Program-made: the position numbers and the translations under genes | Origin: JABDIP01 sp965250245 | GTDB lineage: Bacteria > Pseudomonadota > Alphaproteobacteria > DSM-16000 > Inquilinaceae | Direction of reading: 5' to 3' | Assembly: GCA_965250245.1 (NCBI GenBank) | Contig: OZ252296.1 | Location: 744,001 to 808,000, forward strand | DNA: 64,000 bases | Notes under the pieces: model-generated | The model's database searches: none | What the model saw: the letters and a program-made list of their open reading frames with translations, nothing else | Told to the model about the DNA's origin: nothing | Shown here: positions 44,691-53,351 of the stretch, piece by piece | How the letters are laid out: each line of letters begins with the position of its first letter | Numbering within the stretch: the first letter of the stretch is position 1

Positions 44691-45482
44691 CTAAGGCTCG
44701 ACGCTCTGCCAGGCCTCCCGGCAATCCGCGCATCCCGTGCTGCGTGGATGCAGAAAGACGCACGGGTCGCGCTCGAGCCGCTCAAGCACCGTTTCAACCA
44801 GATCCCGGGACCGCATCAGCCTCGACGGCGCGTGTCCGACGAGGCCGTCCGTCTGGAGGCCGGCGTCGGTCATCCAGCCATCCGCGAGGCGGAAGCGCTC
44901 GCAGCAATGGTCGTTCTCCAGGTACTCGATCCGCTCCGGCTTGCCGTCTTGCAGCACCGTGATGTGGTGCCGGGTGCGGTAGGGGACGCCGGCCAGCAAT
45001 TCGGCCAGGTGCAGGGTCGTGTTGGCGTCGTGGTCGACGCCGATCAGGAGGATGCGGCCGTCATGGTCCAGCACCTTGCCGACGGGGCTGGCATGCTGGT
45101 GCGGCGGCAGGATGAAAGGGTCCGACAAGATGTCCTCGGCCTTGGTGCCGCGTGCGGCGAAGGCGAAGGGGTGCGGGCATCGCGCGACGCCTGGCTGCCG
45201 CCAAAACGTGTCCGCGACGATGCCGAGATCGGTCGCCGCCGGGGTGGTGGCGGGATCGAACGGGTGCTCGTCATCGCCGGTCCAGGACGGCATCACGAGC
45301 GTGCCGGAGGGGCCGAGGGCCTCGCCGAGCGCCGCGATCAATCCGGCTGGCCCGCCCTCGACCGGGCGCGCGGCGCGGAACGATGTGTGCACCAGCAGCA
45401 CATTGCCCTCCTGCACGCCGAGCGCCCGAAGCTGCCCGGTGATGTCGGGGACCGAGACAGTATCTCCGGGCACCGAAGTCAC
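44691..45482 (-). CDS. AAC(3)-family N-acetyltransferase
   Basis: This 263-residue protein belongs to the antibiotic N-acetyltransferase fold (AAC(3), YokD, FrbF). Family marks are VLLVHTSFRAARPVEGG near residue 29, TLVMPSWTG, HPFDPATTPAATDLGIVADTFWRQPGVARCPHPFAFAARG (about 75-113) and LLIGVDHDANTTLHLAELLA. Members acetylate the 3-amino group of aminoglycosides, but many chromosomal ones act on other amines, so resistance should not be assumed. A C-terminal tail with CADC (residues 252-255) is unusual for the family. The GTG start overlaps the stop of a pyroglutamyl peptidase gene upstream (GTGA), so the two are coupled. Confidence 0.85.
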   Translation of the reverse strand: MTSVPGDTVSVPDITGQLRALGVQEGNVLLVHTSFRAARPVEGGPAGLIAALGEALGPSGTLVMPSWTGDDEHPFDPATTPAATDLGIVADTFWRQPGVARCPHPFAFAARGTKAEDILSDPFILPPHQHASPVGKVLDHDGRILLIGVDHDANTTLHLAELLAGVPYRTRHHITVLQDGKPERIEYLENDHCCERFRLADGWMTDAGLQTDGLVGHAPSRLMRSRDLVETVLERLERDPCVFLHPRSTGCADCREAWQSVEP

Positions 45483-46072
45483 GTCTCGATCTCGTCGATC
45501 AGCAGTTCGACGATCGTGCGGATCGCGCCGATCAACCCATCGATATCCGTGTCCTCGCCGCTTCCGGGTGCGACCGGCGGCACATGGACGAAGCCGCAGG
45601 CGGTCGCCAACCCACGCCGCTCGATCGCATGCCGGGCGGTGTAGAAGACATGGTTGCAGACATACGCACCGGCATCGTCAGACAGCCTGGCCGCCACGCC
45701 GCGTTGCCCCAACGCCGGTTGGATTGCCGCGAACGGCAGCGTGCAGGCGTAGGTGTCCGGGCCGTTCGGCGCGATGGGGCCGGATCGCACCGCGCCCGAC
45801 TCGTCCGGGACCGCGACGGTCCCGTGGTTGCGCGCGACGGTTTCCAGGCGCAGGTCGATGTCCTTGGCAACGCCCAGGCACAGGCAGATATCGGGCCGCA
45901 ACTCGACAAGCCGGGTTTCGATCGTCGGTCCGGCGATGTCGTAGATGGTGGGAAGGACGACCCGTTGGACCTCCCGCCCGGCCAGTTCGTCGGGGAAGCG
46001 CTCGACCACCAGCTGGGACGGGTTGCGCGGCACCCCCGGGAACGGTCCGAATCCGGTCAGCAGGATGCTCAT
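45479..46072 (-). CDS. pcp: Pyroglutamyl-peptidase I (pyrrolidone-carboxylate peptidase)
   Basis: This is a C15-family cysteine peptidase of 197 residues that removes N-terminal pyroglutamate from peptides in the cytoplasm. It shows ILLTGFGPFPGVPRNPSQ at the start, the Glu region DLRLETVARN, the catalytic Cys in GAYVCNHVFYTARH and the His in FVHVPP. It is the first gene of a two-gene unit with the AAC(3)-like acetyltransferase, linked by a GTGA overlap. The pairing hints at a common small-peptide or amine substrate, but nothing more specific can be seen. Confidence 0.88.
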   Translation of the reverse strand: MSILLTGFGPFPGVPRNPSQLVVERFPDELAGREVQRVVLPTIYDIAGPTIETRLVELRPDICLCLGVAKDIDLRLETVARNHGTVAVPDESGAVRSGPIAPNGPDTYACTLPFAAIQPALGQRGVAARLSDDAGAYVCNHVFYTARHAIERRGLATACGFVHVPPVAPGSGEDTDIDGLIGAIRTIVELLIDEIET

Positions 46073-46156
46073 GAGGCAGCGTGGCGGGTCATGGGGCGGT
46101 CTTGCCGGCTTTGGATGAGCCGCCGAATGTGAGGCCGGGCCCGGCCTCGGCCCCGG

Positions 46157-46732
46157 TCACGCGTGGCCGGCGTCGCCGGACAGCATGGCCGGGCTGACGC
46201 CCAGCTTGGCGATCGACCGTTCCCATTTCGTGGACAGGTCGTGATCGAACAGGATCGCCTCGTCGGCCGGCGCGTGCAGCCAGCCATTGGCCTGGATCTC
46301 GCCGTCGAGCTGGCCTGGCCCCCAGCCGGCATAGCCCAGCGCCAGCAAGTGCTTCTCCGGGCCCTCGCCGCCGGCGATGGCGCGCAGGATGTCGATCGTC
46401 GCGGTCAGGCCGACGGCATCGTCGACCATCATCGTGCCCTCGCGCTGGAACTCGCCGGAATGCAGCACGAATCCGCGGCCTGACTCCACCGGCCCGCCGA
46501 AATGCACCATCTGGTCCTCGATGGTGCCCTCGGTCTCGATCTCGAGCTGCTCAAGCAGGTCGACGAAGGTGATCTGCGGCATCGGCTTGTTGATCACCAG
46601 GCCCATGGCGCCCTCGTCGCTGTGGGCGCACAGGTAGATGACCGTGCGCGCAAAGCGCGGATCGGCCATGTTGGGCATGGCGATCAGCAACTGGCCCGAC
46701 ATGTAGCCCGATTCATCCAACTCTTCGACCAT
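46157..46732 (-). CDS. YqgE/AlgH family protein
   Basis: This 191-residue protein fits the UPF0301 (YqgE/AlgH) family: SGQLLIAMPNMADPRFARTVIYLCAHSDEGAMGLVINKPM near the N-terminus and GGPVESGRGFVLHS in the middle, then LALGYAGWGPGQLDGEIQANGWL toward the end. The function is not settled; family members have been linked to alginate regulation and ribosome or stress roles. I start at MVEELDESG; the frame is open 13 codons further, and GAGAGG is somewhat far upstream, so the start is approximate. It diverges from the DsbD-like gene. Confidence 0.9.
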   Translation of the reverse strand: MVEELDESGYMSGQLLIAMPNMADPRFARTVIYLCAHSDEGAMGLVINKPMPQITFVDLLEQLEIETEGTIEDQMVHFGGPVESGRGFVLHSGEFQREGTMMVDDAVGLTATIDILRAIAGGEGPEKHLLALGYAGWGPGQLDGEIQANGWLHAPADEAILFDHDLSTKWERSIAKLGVSPAMLSGDAGHA

Positions 46733-46915
46733 GAGTGTAAGGTGCCTCTCTGTGGCCCGATCCCGGTCCATCGTCGCCGTTGGGCTAGCACCCCGTCCTG
46801 ACGGAATTGTGACAGCAAATCCGGCGCGTGCCTAAATATATATCAGGACGACCTTAATAAACTGTCTGGCCCGGACGCCGCTGTTGGCGGGGTTTCCGAG
46901 GGAAAGGCAAGGGAC

Positions 46916-49042
46916 ATGACCCGGTTCCGCAGTGTCAGGATGATCGTCGCGCTGGTCGTGGCCGCCATGGCGGCCGGATGGGCCGCGTCCGCCGATGCCG
47001 CGCGCGGCGGCTGGGTATCTCAGGAGCTGTTGGAGGGCGAGTTCGTCGATGCGCGGCTGATCGCCTCGGCCAATGGCGTCGGCACGCTGGAGACCATTCC
47101 GGCCGGCCTGCATATCCGCCTGCCCGATGGCTGGAAGACCTATTGGCGGTCGCCTGGCGAGGCCGGCCTGCCGCCGGTGGTCGATTGGACCGGCTCGGCG
47201 AACACCGCCGATGTGCGCTTCGATTGGCCGGCACCGCATCGCTTCACCCTGTTCGGGATCGACACCTTCGGTTACGCCGAGGAAGTAGTGTTCCCGCTTG
47301 CCGTGACGCCGCGGCAGACCGGCGAGGCGGTGTCGCTGACCGGTCGGCTCGACCTGCTGGTCTGCAGCGACATCTGTATCCCGGCCCAGTTCGACCTCGG
47401 CCTCGAGCTTCCGGCCACCTCGGCAACGGCCGACGCCCGCTCGGCCAACCTGATCGACCGTTTCGCCGCGATCGTGCCGGAGGATGGCGCCGCGTTCGGC
47501 CTTGCGGTGGGGCAGGTGACCGCGGAGGACACCCCGTCCGAGCGCCTGTTCGTGGAGGCGACGGCGCGCGAACCCTTCGTCACCCCGGATGTCTTCGTTG
47601 AGGCCGGGGACGGGTTCAGCTTCTCGGCACCGGCCTTCACCTTTGCCGATGACGGTCGGCGGCTGACCGCCGAATTGGGCTTGTTGGAGGCGCCGGCGGA
47701 TGCCCCGGCGCTCACCGGCCTGCCGATCACCGTGACGGTGGTCGATGGCGCGCGCACCCTGGAATGGTCGGGCACCAGCACGATCCCGTCGGCAGGCGCC
47801 GCGAGTGCCGGTGAGGCCTACGGTCTTGCCGCGATCCTGCTGCTGGCGGTGCTCGGCGGCCTGATCCTCAACCTGATGCCCTGCGTGCTGCCGGTGCTGT
47901 CGCTGAAGCTGCTGTCGGTGCTGGGCCATGGCGGCGGCTCGACGCGCGCCGTGCGCACCGGGTTCCTGGCCACCGCGGCGGGCATTCTGGCGTCCTTCAT
48001 GGTCCTGGCCGCCGCCGCCACGACGGTCAAACTGGCCGGGGGCGCGGTCGGCTGGGGCATCCAGTTCCAGCAGCCGATCTTCCTGATCGCGATGGTGGTC
48101 ATCCTCACCCTGTTCGCCTGCAACCTGCTGGGATTCTTCGAGATCGCGCTGCCCTCGGCGGTCGGCGACGCGGCGCTGAAGGTGGGCCAGGGCGACAGCC
48201 TGGCCGGCCATTTCGGCACCGGCGCCTTTGCCACCCTGCTGGCGACGCCGTGTTCGGCGCCGTTCCTGGGCACCGCGGTGGGCTTCGCCCTGTCGCGCGG
48301 GCCGTTCGAGATCTTCGCGGTCTTCCTGGCGCTCGGCGTCGGGCTGGCGCTGCCCTATCTGGCGGTCGCCGCCGTGCCCCGGCTGGCCACCATGCTGCCG
48401 CGCCCGGGTCCCTGGATCATCGTCATGAAGCGCATCCTCAGCCTGGCCCTGATCGCCACCGCGCTGTGGCTGCTCAGCGTGCTGCTGGTGCAGTCGGGAC
48501 CGGCGGCGGCGGCGTTGATCGCCGGCCTGATGGTGGCCATGGGCCTGATGTTGTGGCGGCGCAAGGGCATGGCCGGCAGCGCCCGCCTCGCCGGCGGCGC
48601 CACCGCCGCGCTGCTGGCGGTCGCCGCCTTCCTGGCGCCGTTGCCCTTCGACGAGGCGCGCTCGGGCCAGGCCGACCAGATGGTCGACATGGAGTGGACC
48701 GATTTCGACCGCGACTCGATCCGCTCCCTGGTGGCCGACGGGCAGGTGGTCTTCGTGGACGTGACGGCGGATTGGTGCCTGACCTGCCAGGTGAACAAGC
48801 AACTCGTCCTGCATCGCGGCGAGGTCGCCGAACGGCTCGGCGGCGACGGGGTCGTGCCCATGCGCGCCGACTGGACCCTGCCGGACGACGCGATCGCCAG
48901 CTTCCTGGCGAGCTATGGCCGCTACGGCATTCCCTTCTACGTCGTGTACGGCCCCGACGCCCCGGACGGGCTGGTGCTGCCGGAATTGCTCACCTCCGAC
49001 ATCGTGCTCGACGCCGTCGCGCAGGCTAGGCAGGCCGGCTAG
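46916..49042 (+). CDS. DsbD/ScsB-type thiol:disulfide interchange protein
   Basis: This protein carries electrons from cytoplasmic thioredoxin across the membrane to periplasmic thiol partners. The 708 residues form a signal peptide (MIVALVVAAMAAGWAASADA), an N-terminal periplasmic domain with CSDIC near residue 147, a central membrane domain of about eight helices with the redox Cys in LMPCVLPVLSLKLL and ATPCSAPFLG, and a C-terminal thioredoxin-like domain with DWCLTCQVNK near residue 622. The N-terminal CxxxC layout resembles ScsB more than classical DsbD. A peroxiredoxin follows on the same strand, a likely beneficiary of the reducing power only if it acts in the same compartment. Confidence 0.9.
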   Translation: MTRFRSVRMIVALVVAAMAAGWAASADAARGGWVSQELLEGEFVDARLIASANGVGTLETIPAGLHIRLPDGWKTYWRSPGEAGLPPVVDWTGSANTADVRFDWPAPHRFTLFGIDTFGYAEEVVFPLAVTPRQTGEAVSLTGRLDLLVCSDICIPAQFDLGLELPATSATADARSANLIDRFAAIVPEDGAAFGLAVGQVTAEDTPSERLFVEATAREPFVTPDVFVEAGDGFSFSAPAFTFADDGRRLTAELGLLEAPADAPALTGLPITVTVVDGARTLEWSGTSTIPSAGAASAGEAYGLAAILLLAVLGGLILNLMPCVLPVLSLKLLSVLGHGGGSTRAVRTGFLATAAGILASFMVLAAAATTVKLAGGAVGWGIQFQQPIFLIAMVVILTLFACNLLGFFEIALPSAVGDAALKVGQGDSLAGHFGTGAFATLLATPCSAPFLGTAVGFALSRGPFEIFAVFLALGVGLALPYLAVAAVPRLATMLPRPGPWIIVMKRILSLALIATALWLLSVLLVQSGPAAAALIAGLMVAMGLMLWRRKGMAGSARLAGGATAALLAVAAFLAPLPFDEARSGQADQMVDMEWTDFDRDSIRSLVADGQVVFVDVTADWCLTCQVNKQLVLHRGEVAERLGGDGVVPMRADWTLPDDAIASFLASYGRYGIPFYVVYGPDAPDGLVLPELLTSDIVLDAVAQARQAG

Positions 49043-49134
49043 CGGGAAGTAGTCTTTCCCCTTCCAATCGGGGCCGGGATCGCCATGCGACGAAGCCGTC
49101 CCCGGCACTCCAGGGAATGAAGGGGAAGGCTGGC

Positions 49135-49617
49135 ATGTCGATACAGGTTGGCGAGAAGTTGCCGTCGGTCACGGTGAAGCACCTGACCGCCGACGGCATG
49201 GCCGAGCTCAGCACCGATGAGATCTTCGGCGGCAAGAAGGTAGTGATGTTCGCCGTGCCCGGCGCCTACACGCCGACCTGCCACGCCCAGCACCTGCCCG
49301 GCTTCCTCGGCAAGGCCGATGCCCTGAAGGCCAAGGGCGTCGACACCATCGTCTGCCTGGCGGTCAACGACCCGTTCGTGATGAAGGCCTGGGCGGATGT
49401 ATCGGGCGTGCGCGACGACGTGCTGATGTTCCCGGACGGCAACGCCGAGCTGACCAAGGCGATCGGCCTGGACCTGGACGGCAGCGGCGTCGGCCTTGGC
49501 ATCCGCTCGCAGCGCTACGCGATGATCGTCGATGACGGCACCGTCAGCTTCCTGGCGGTGGAGGACGGCACCGGGCTCGAGGTCTCCAGCGCCGAACGGG
49601 TCCTGGAAGCGCTCTAG
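49135..49617 (+). CDS. Peroxiredoxin, Prx5 type
   Basis: This 160-residue thiol peroxidase has the peroxidatic Cys in AVPGAYTPTCHAQHLPGF (residues 42-59), the YTPTC signature of Prx5-type enzymes. It reduces hydrogen and alkyl peroxides, usually with glutathione or thioredoxin as reductant. The ATG giving MSIQVGEKLPS follows GGGGAAGG; a start six codons earlier is in frame but less likely. It has no signal peptide, so it is cytoplasmic. It ends before a strong hairpin shared with the convergent PhoX-type gene. Confidence 0.94.
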   Translation: MSIQVGEKLPSVTVKHLTADGMAELSTDEIFGGKKVVMFAVPGAYTPTCHAQHLPGFLGKADALKAKGVDTIVCLAVNDPFVMKAWADVSGVRDDVLMFPDGNAELTKAIGLDLDGSGVGLGIRSQRYAMIVDDGTVSFLAVEDGTGLEVSSAERVLEAL

Positions 49618-49634
49618 CCGCCGGCAAGAAAAAA

Positions 49635-49658
49635 CCCTCCCCGGTCGCCCGGGGAGGG
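49635..49658. terminator. Bidirectional intrinsic terminator
   Basis: CCCTCCCCGG (49635-49644), loop TCGC, CCGGGGAGGG (49649-49658): a perfect 10-bp GC-rich stem. Six A residues precede it on the plus strand, so the minus-strand transcript has a T-run and it is a strong terminator for the PhoX-type gene; on the plus strand TCTTC follows, giving weaker termination of the peroxiredoxin gene. Confidence 0.88.
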
Positions 49659-49682
49659 TCTTCAATTGGCCACGAAGGGCGA

Positions 49683-51689
49683 TCAGCCGATCTGGCCGCC
49701 GTCCTCCTTGGTGATCACGACCACCGACGGCCTCGGCGGCATGTCATCCTGGAAGTCCGGCCAGCGGGTGGCCGGGTCCTCGAAGGTCGACGAGCGCTCG
49801 AAGCCCGGATAGTCCTTGGTGCCGTCGGTCGCCACATGCTGTACGGCGACGAACAGCGCCGTGTCGTCCGGAGTGAACACCGGGCCGCACATCTCCGCGC
49901 CGATCGGCACCCGGAAGAACATCTTGCCGGTGCCACGCAGGTCGCCCTCGGTCTCCATCGCCCAGACGCCATCGGCGGTGCCGCTGCGGCTCCAGCCGCT
50001 GCCCTGGTCGGTGGTGATCCATAGCCGGCCGCGATGGTCGACCGCGGCGTTGTCCGGGGCCGCGAACCAGCCGTTCTCGCTGGTCGCCGGGTTCCACATG
50101 GCGCCGACCTCGGCCACCGACGGGTCGCCGCACTGCACCAGGATCTCCCAATCGTCGGTCAGACCGCCATGGTCGCCATTGCGCGTTGAGATCTCGACGA
50201 TGTGGCCGAACCGGCTCTCCGCCCGCGGGTTCGCCGCGTCGACTTGCTCCGCCGTGCGCCGGCTGTTGTTGGTCAGCATGACGTAGACCTTGTTGGTCGC
50301 CGGGTTCGGCTGCACGTCCTCGGGCCGATCCATCGGCGTGGCGCCCAGCAGGTCGGCGGCGAGGCGGGTCTCGATCATCACCTCGGCCTGGCTGTTGAAG
50401 CCGTTCTCCGGCGTCAGCGGGCCCGAGCCGAATACCAGCGGCATCCAGTTGACCGTGCCGTCCTCGTTGAACTTGGCGACGAACAGCGTGCCGCTGTCCA
50501 GCAGGTTCATGTTGGCGGCGCGGTCGTTCGGGTCGAACCGGCCGTCGGTGACGAATTTGTAGAGGTAGTCGAAGCGCTGGTCGTCGCCCAGATAGACCAC
50601 CACCCGGCCGTCGCCGTTGACGATGCTCTCCGCGCCTTCGTGCTTGAAGCGGCCCAGCGCGGTGCGCTTGATCGGCGTCGAGGTCGGATCCAGCGGATCG
50701 GTCTCGACCACCCAGCCGAACCGGTTCGGCTCGTTGGGCTCCTTCGACACGTCGAAGCGGTCGTGGAAGGTGCCCCAGGTGTACCAGCCGCCGGCCACGC
50801 CATAGCGATCGTGGTTTCGCGACTCGGGGCCGTCCGGGACCTCGCCCAGGAAGTAGCCGTGGAAGTTCTCCTCGCCGGACACGTAGGTGCCCCAAGGAGT
50901 GATGCCGCCGGCGCAGTTGTTGATCATGCCGATGACCCGGGTACCGCTCGGGTCGGCCGAGGTCTTCATCCGGTCGTGGCCGGCGGCCGGGCCCGAGATC
51001 TCCATCTCGGTGCTCAGCATGGAGATGCGCCGGGCATACGGGCTGTCGGGGACGACGTTCCATTTGCCGTCATCGCCGCGCCGGACCTCGATGATCGACC
51101 CGCCATGGGCGGCCATCTCGATGTCCACCAGTTCCTTGGTCATGCCGGCGAATTCGGCGTCGCCGTCCTGCCGGCCGAGGCCGGGGAACATGACTTCCTC
51201 GTTGGTGTATTCGTGGTTGATGCAGAGCAGGCCGTGATCGGGATTGTCCGAGCCGACCGGCAGGCCGACATAGCCGATGTAGTCGTTGTTGTAGCCGAAC
51301 TGCTGCTCCTGAGCGGCGGCCGACTGGTTCATCGGATCGAACTCCGGCGCGCCCGGCAGCACCGGGTCGCCCCAGCGGATCAGCACATCGGCATTGTATC
51401 CGGGCGCCACATGGTGAGTTTCGTCGACGCCATGCTGGATCTCCTCGAAGTCGAAGCTTGGCGTGCTGTGCCCCGCGGCCTTGGATTCACTGGAGGCCAG
51501 AATGCTCGGACCGAAGGTCGCCGTCACCGCCGAAACCGCGAGCGCGCCCCGCACCATGTCGCGACGTCCGAACCGCGTGTTGATCACGTCGCCGATCGTC
51601 GGTTCCGCCGACCGGTTGGTGGGTACGTCATCGGATGCGTCATAGGCCTCGCTTCGCGAGGAATAAGTGTCTTTCCAGTCCTTGTTCAT
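49683..51689 (-). CDS. PhoX-type (DUF839) alkaline phosphatase family protein
   Basis: This 668-residue protein has a Tat-type signal (GRRDMVRGALAVSAVTA, Arg pair at residues 42-43) and a large beta-propeller-like body matching PhoX/DUF839: GLLCINHEYTNEE near 150, NNCAGGITPWGTYVSGEENFHGYF near 255-280, VVYLGDDQRFDYLYKFVT and WITTDQGSGWSRS near the end. PhoX enzymes are exported, calcium- and iron-dependent phosphatases made under phosphate starvation. I start at MNKDWKDTY because GGGAGGA precedes it; the longer frame upstream runs through other sequence. I found no convincing Pho box. It sits next to rnhA on the same strand and ends at a strong terminator. Confidence 0.88.
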   Translation of the reverse strand: MNKDWKDTYSSRSEAYDASDDVPTNRSAEPTIGDVINTRFGRRDMVRGALAVSAVTATFGPSILASSESKAAGHSTPSFDFEEIQHGVDETHHVAPGYNADVLIRWGDPVLPGAPEFDPMNQSAAAQEQQFGYNNDYIGYVGLPVGSDNPDHGLLCINHEYTNEEVMFPGLGRQDGDAEFAGMTKELVDIEMAAHGGSIIEVRRGDDGKWNVVPDSPYARRISMLSTEMEISGPAAGHDRMKTSADPSGTRVIGMINNCAGGITPWGTYVSGEENFHGYFLGEVPDGPESRNHDRYGVAGGWYTWGTFHDRFDVSKEPNEPNRFGWVVETDPLDPTSTPIKRTALGRFKHEGAESIVNGDGRVVVYLGDDQRFDYLYKFVTDGRFDPNDRAANMNLLDSGTLFVAKFNEDGTVNWMPLVFGSGPLTPENGFNSQAEVMIETRLAADLLGATPMDRPEDVQPNPATNKVYVMLTNNSRRTAEQVDAANPRAESRFGHIVEISTRNGDHGGLTDDWEILVQCGDPSVAEVGAMWNPATSENGWFAAPDNAAVDHRGRLWITTDQGSGWSRSGTADGVWAMETEGDLRGTGKMFFRVPIGAEMCGPVFTPDDTALFVAVQHVATDGTKDYPGFERSSTFEDPATRWPDFQDDMPPRPSVVVITKEDGGQIG

Positions 51690-51913
51690 CAAATCCTCCC
51701 TGACTCCTCCGGTCCTCGATTGGCTTTCTGTCGCGTGGGTAAGCGCGGGAACGGAGTGGTTACCATCGAGATTGTTACAGTTCCCACCGTGTGAGTCGAT
51801 CAATTGCAGCCCAATGGACGGCGCGGCTTCGGCGCGGCTGGTGGTGTTGCGATCGGTGAAGAGCGGGACCGGGCGTCGGTCTTTTGGCCGCGATTTTCGG
51901 CCGTTCGGTCCGT

Positions 51914-52354
51914 TCAGCGGAACTTTTTCACGCCCTGTCGCGCCAGCGCATCCACGCGCTCGTTCTCCGCATGGCCGGCATGGCCCTTGACCCAGCGCCA
52001 TTGCACCTCGTGCCGCTCGATCGCCTTTTCCAGGCGCTGCCACAGATCGACGTTCTTGACCGGCTTGTTGTCGGCGGTGCGCCATTTCTTGGCCTTCCAG
52101 CCGGGCAGCCATTTGGTGATGCCGTTCTTCAGGTAGGAGCTGTCCGTGGACAGCACGGCTTTGACCGGCCGCTTCAGGGATTCCAGCGCCATGATGGCCG
52201 CCATCATCTCCATGCGGTTGTTGGTGGTGTGGCGCTCGCCGCCGAACAGCTCCTTCTCGCGGCCGTTGTAGCGCAGCAGCGCACCCCAGCCGCCGGGCCC
52301 CGGATTGCCGCTGCAGGCACCGTCGGTGAAGATCTCGACCTTGCCGTCCGCCAT
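51914..52354 (-). CDS. rnhA: Ribonuclease HI
   Basis: This 146-residue enzyme cuts RNA in RNA-DNA hybrids. The four acidic catalytic residues can be placed: Asp in EIFTDGACSGNPGPGGWG (residues 7-24), Glu in NNRMEMMAAI, Asp in LSTDSSYLKNGI, and Asp in ERVDALARQG. The ATG overlaps the thrB stop by one base (TGATG), and a longer in-frame extension upstream is discarded for that reason. The thrB-rnhA pair is widespread in alphaproteobacteria. Confidence 0.96.
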   Translation of the reverse strand: MADGKVEIFTDGACSGNPGPGGWGALLRYNGREKELFGGERHTTNNRMEMMAAIMALESLKRPVKAVLSTDSSYLKNGITKWLPGWKAKKWRTADNKPVKNVDLWQRLEKAIERHEVQWRWVKGHAGHAENERVDALARQGVKKFR

Positions 52355-53316
52355 CAGTCGAGCCCATAGGCGGCCGGGCCGCTCACCTGCTGGTGGAACC
52401 GGAGCTTGCGCCAGAATTCCTTTGGGTCCTTGGGTTTCACCAGCGCTCCTTCGGGATGGTTCAGCAGATCGTAGAGCCGGGTCAGCAGGAAGCGGACGGC
52501 GCTGCCGCGGGCCAGCAGCGGCAGGGCCTCCAGCTCGGCGTCCGAGAACGGCCGGACCTTGCGGTAGTTGGACAGCATCAGCCGCGCCTTGGTGACGTTG
52601 AAGGCGCCGTCCGGCTCGAAGCACCAGGCGTTCAGGCAGATCGCCAGGTCATAGGCGAAGGCGTCGTTGCAGGCAAAATAGAAATCGATCAGCCCGGTCA
52701 GCCGCTCGCCGGTGAAGAACACGTTGTCGGGAAACAGATCGGCATGGATCAACCCGGTCGGCAGGTCGCCCGGCCACCGGGACTCCAGATGATCCAGCTC
52801 CGCGCCCACCGAGTCGATCAGGGCCGCCGGCACGATGCCCGCACTGTCATGGCATTGATCGAACAGCGGCCGCCAATCGCGCACCGAGAGGTTGTTCCGG
52901 CGGGTCAGGGCGAAGTCCTGCCCGGCCAGATGCATCCTGGCAAGCGCGCTGCCAAGCTCGGCGCAATGCCGCGGCTGCGGCCGTTTCGGCCACATGCCCT
53001 CCAGGAAGCTGACGATCACCGCAGGCCGGCCGGCCAGCCGGCGCAGCGCCTCGCCGTCGCGACCATGCACCGGGACCGGGCAGGCGACGCCGTTGCCGGC
53101 CAGATGCTCCATCAGCCCCAGGAAGAACGGCAGGTCGGCCTCGTCGACCCGCTTCTCATAGAGGGTCAGGATGAACTGGCCGCGTTCGGTGACCAGCAGG
53201 TAGTTGGTGTTCTCGACGCCCTCGGCGATGCCCTTCAGCGACAGCGCGGTGCCCAGGTCGTACTGGGCCAGGAACGCATCCGCCTCTTCGTCGGTGACTT
53301 CGGTATAGACCGCCAT
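52354..53316 (-). CDS. thrB: Homoserine kinase (APH/choline-kinase fold)
   Basis: ThrB phosphorylates homoserine for threonine synthesis. This 320-residue protein is of the ThrB type that shares the choline/aminoglycoside kinase fold, not the GHMP type. The N-terminal GIAEGVENTNYLLVTERGQFILTLYE, the catalytic loop LIHADLFPDNVFF (near residue 188) and IDFYFACNDAFAYDLAICLNAWCF agree with this. rnhA follows with a one-base overlap. The threonine synthase gene is 14 kb away in this window, so the pathway genes are split. Confidence 0.95.
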   Translation of the reverse strand: MAVYTEVTDEEADAFLAQYDLGTALSLKGIAEGVENTNYLLVTERGQFILTLYEKRVDEADLPFFLGLMEHLAGNGVACPVPVHGRDGEALRRLAGRPAVIVSFLEGMWPKRPQPRHCAELGSALARMHLAGQDFALTRRNNLSVRDWRPLFDQCHDSAGIVPAALIDSVGAELDHLESRWPGDLPTGLIHADLFPDNVFFTGERLTGLIDFYFACNDAFAYDLAICLNAWCFEPDGAFNVTKARLMLSNYRKVRPFSDAELEALPLLARGSAVRFLLTRLYDLLNHPEGALVKPKDPKEFWRKLRFHQQVSGPAAYGLD

Positions 53317-53351
53317 TGCGGGCGCGAAGGTGCGGGCTTTTCAGCCCGCGG

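Noticed and set aside
44691..45482. Calling the AAC(3)-family gene an aminoglycoside resistance determinant
   Set aside because: The family includes many chromosomal enzymes with other substrates, and the context (pyroglutamyl peptidase) gives no sign of resistance.
46832..49108. Open frame of 758 codons on the minus strand opposite the DsbD-like gene
   Set aside because: Gln/Arg/Gly-rich translation without motifs, and fully antisense to a recognised membrane protein.
51770..51795. Possible Pho box upstream of the PhoX-type gene (CTGTAAC half-site on the minus strand)
   Set aside because: Only one half-site resembles the consensus; the second repeat at 11-bp spacing is not there.
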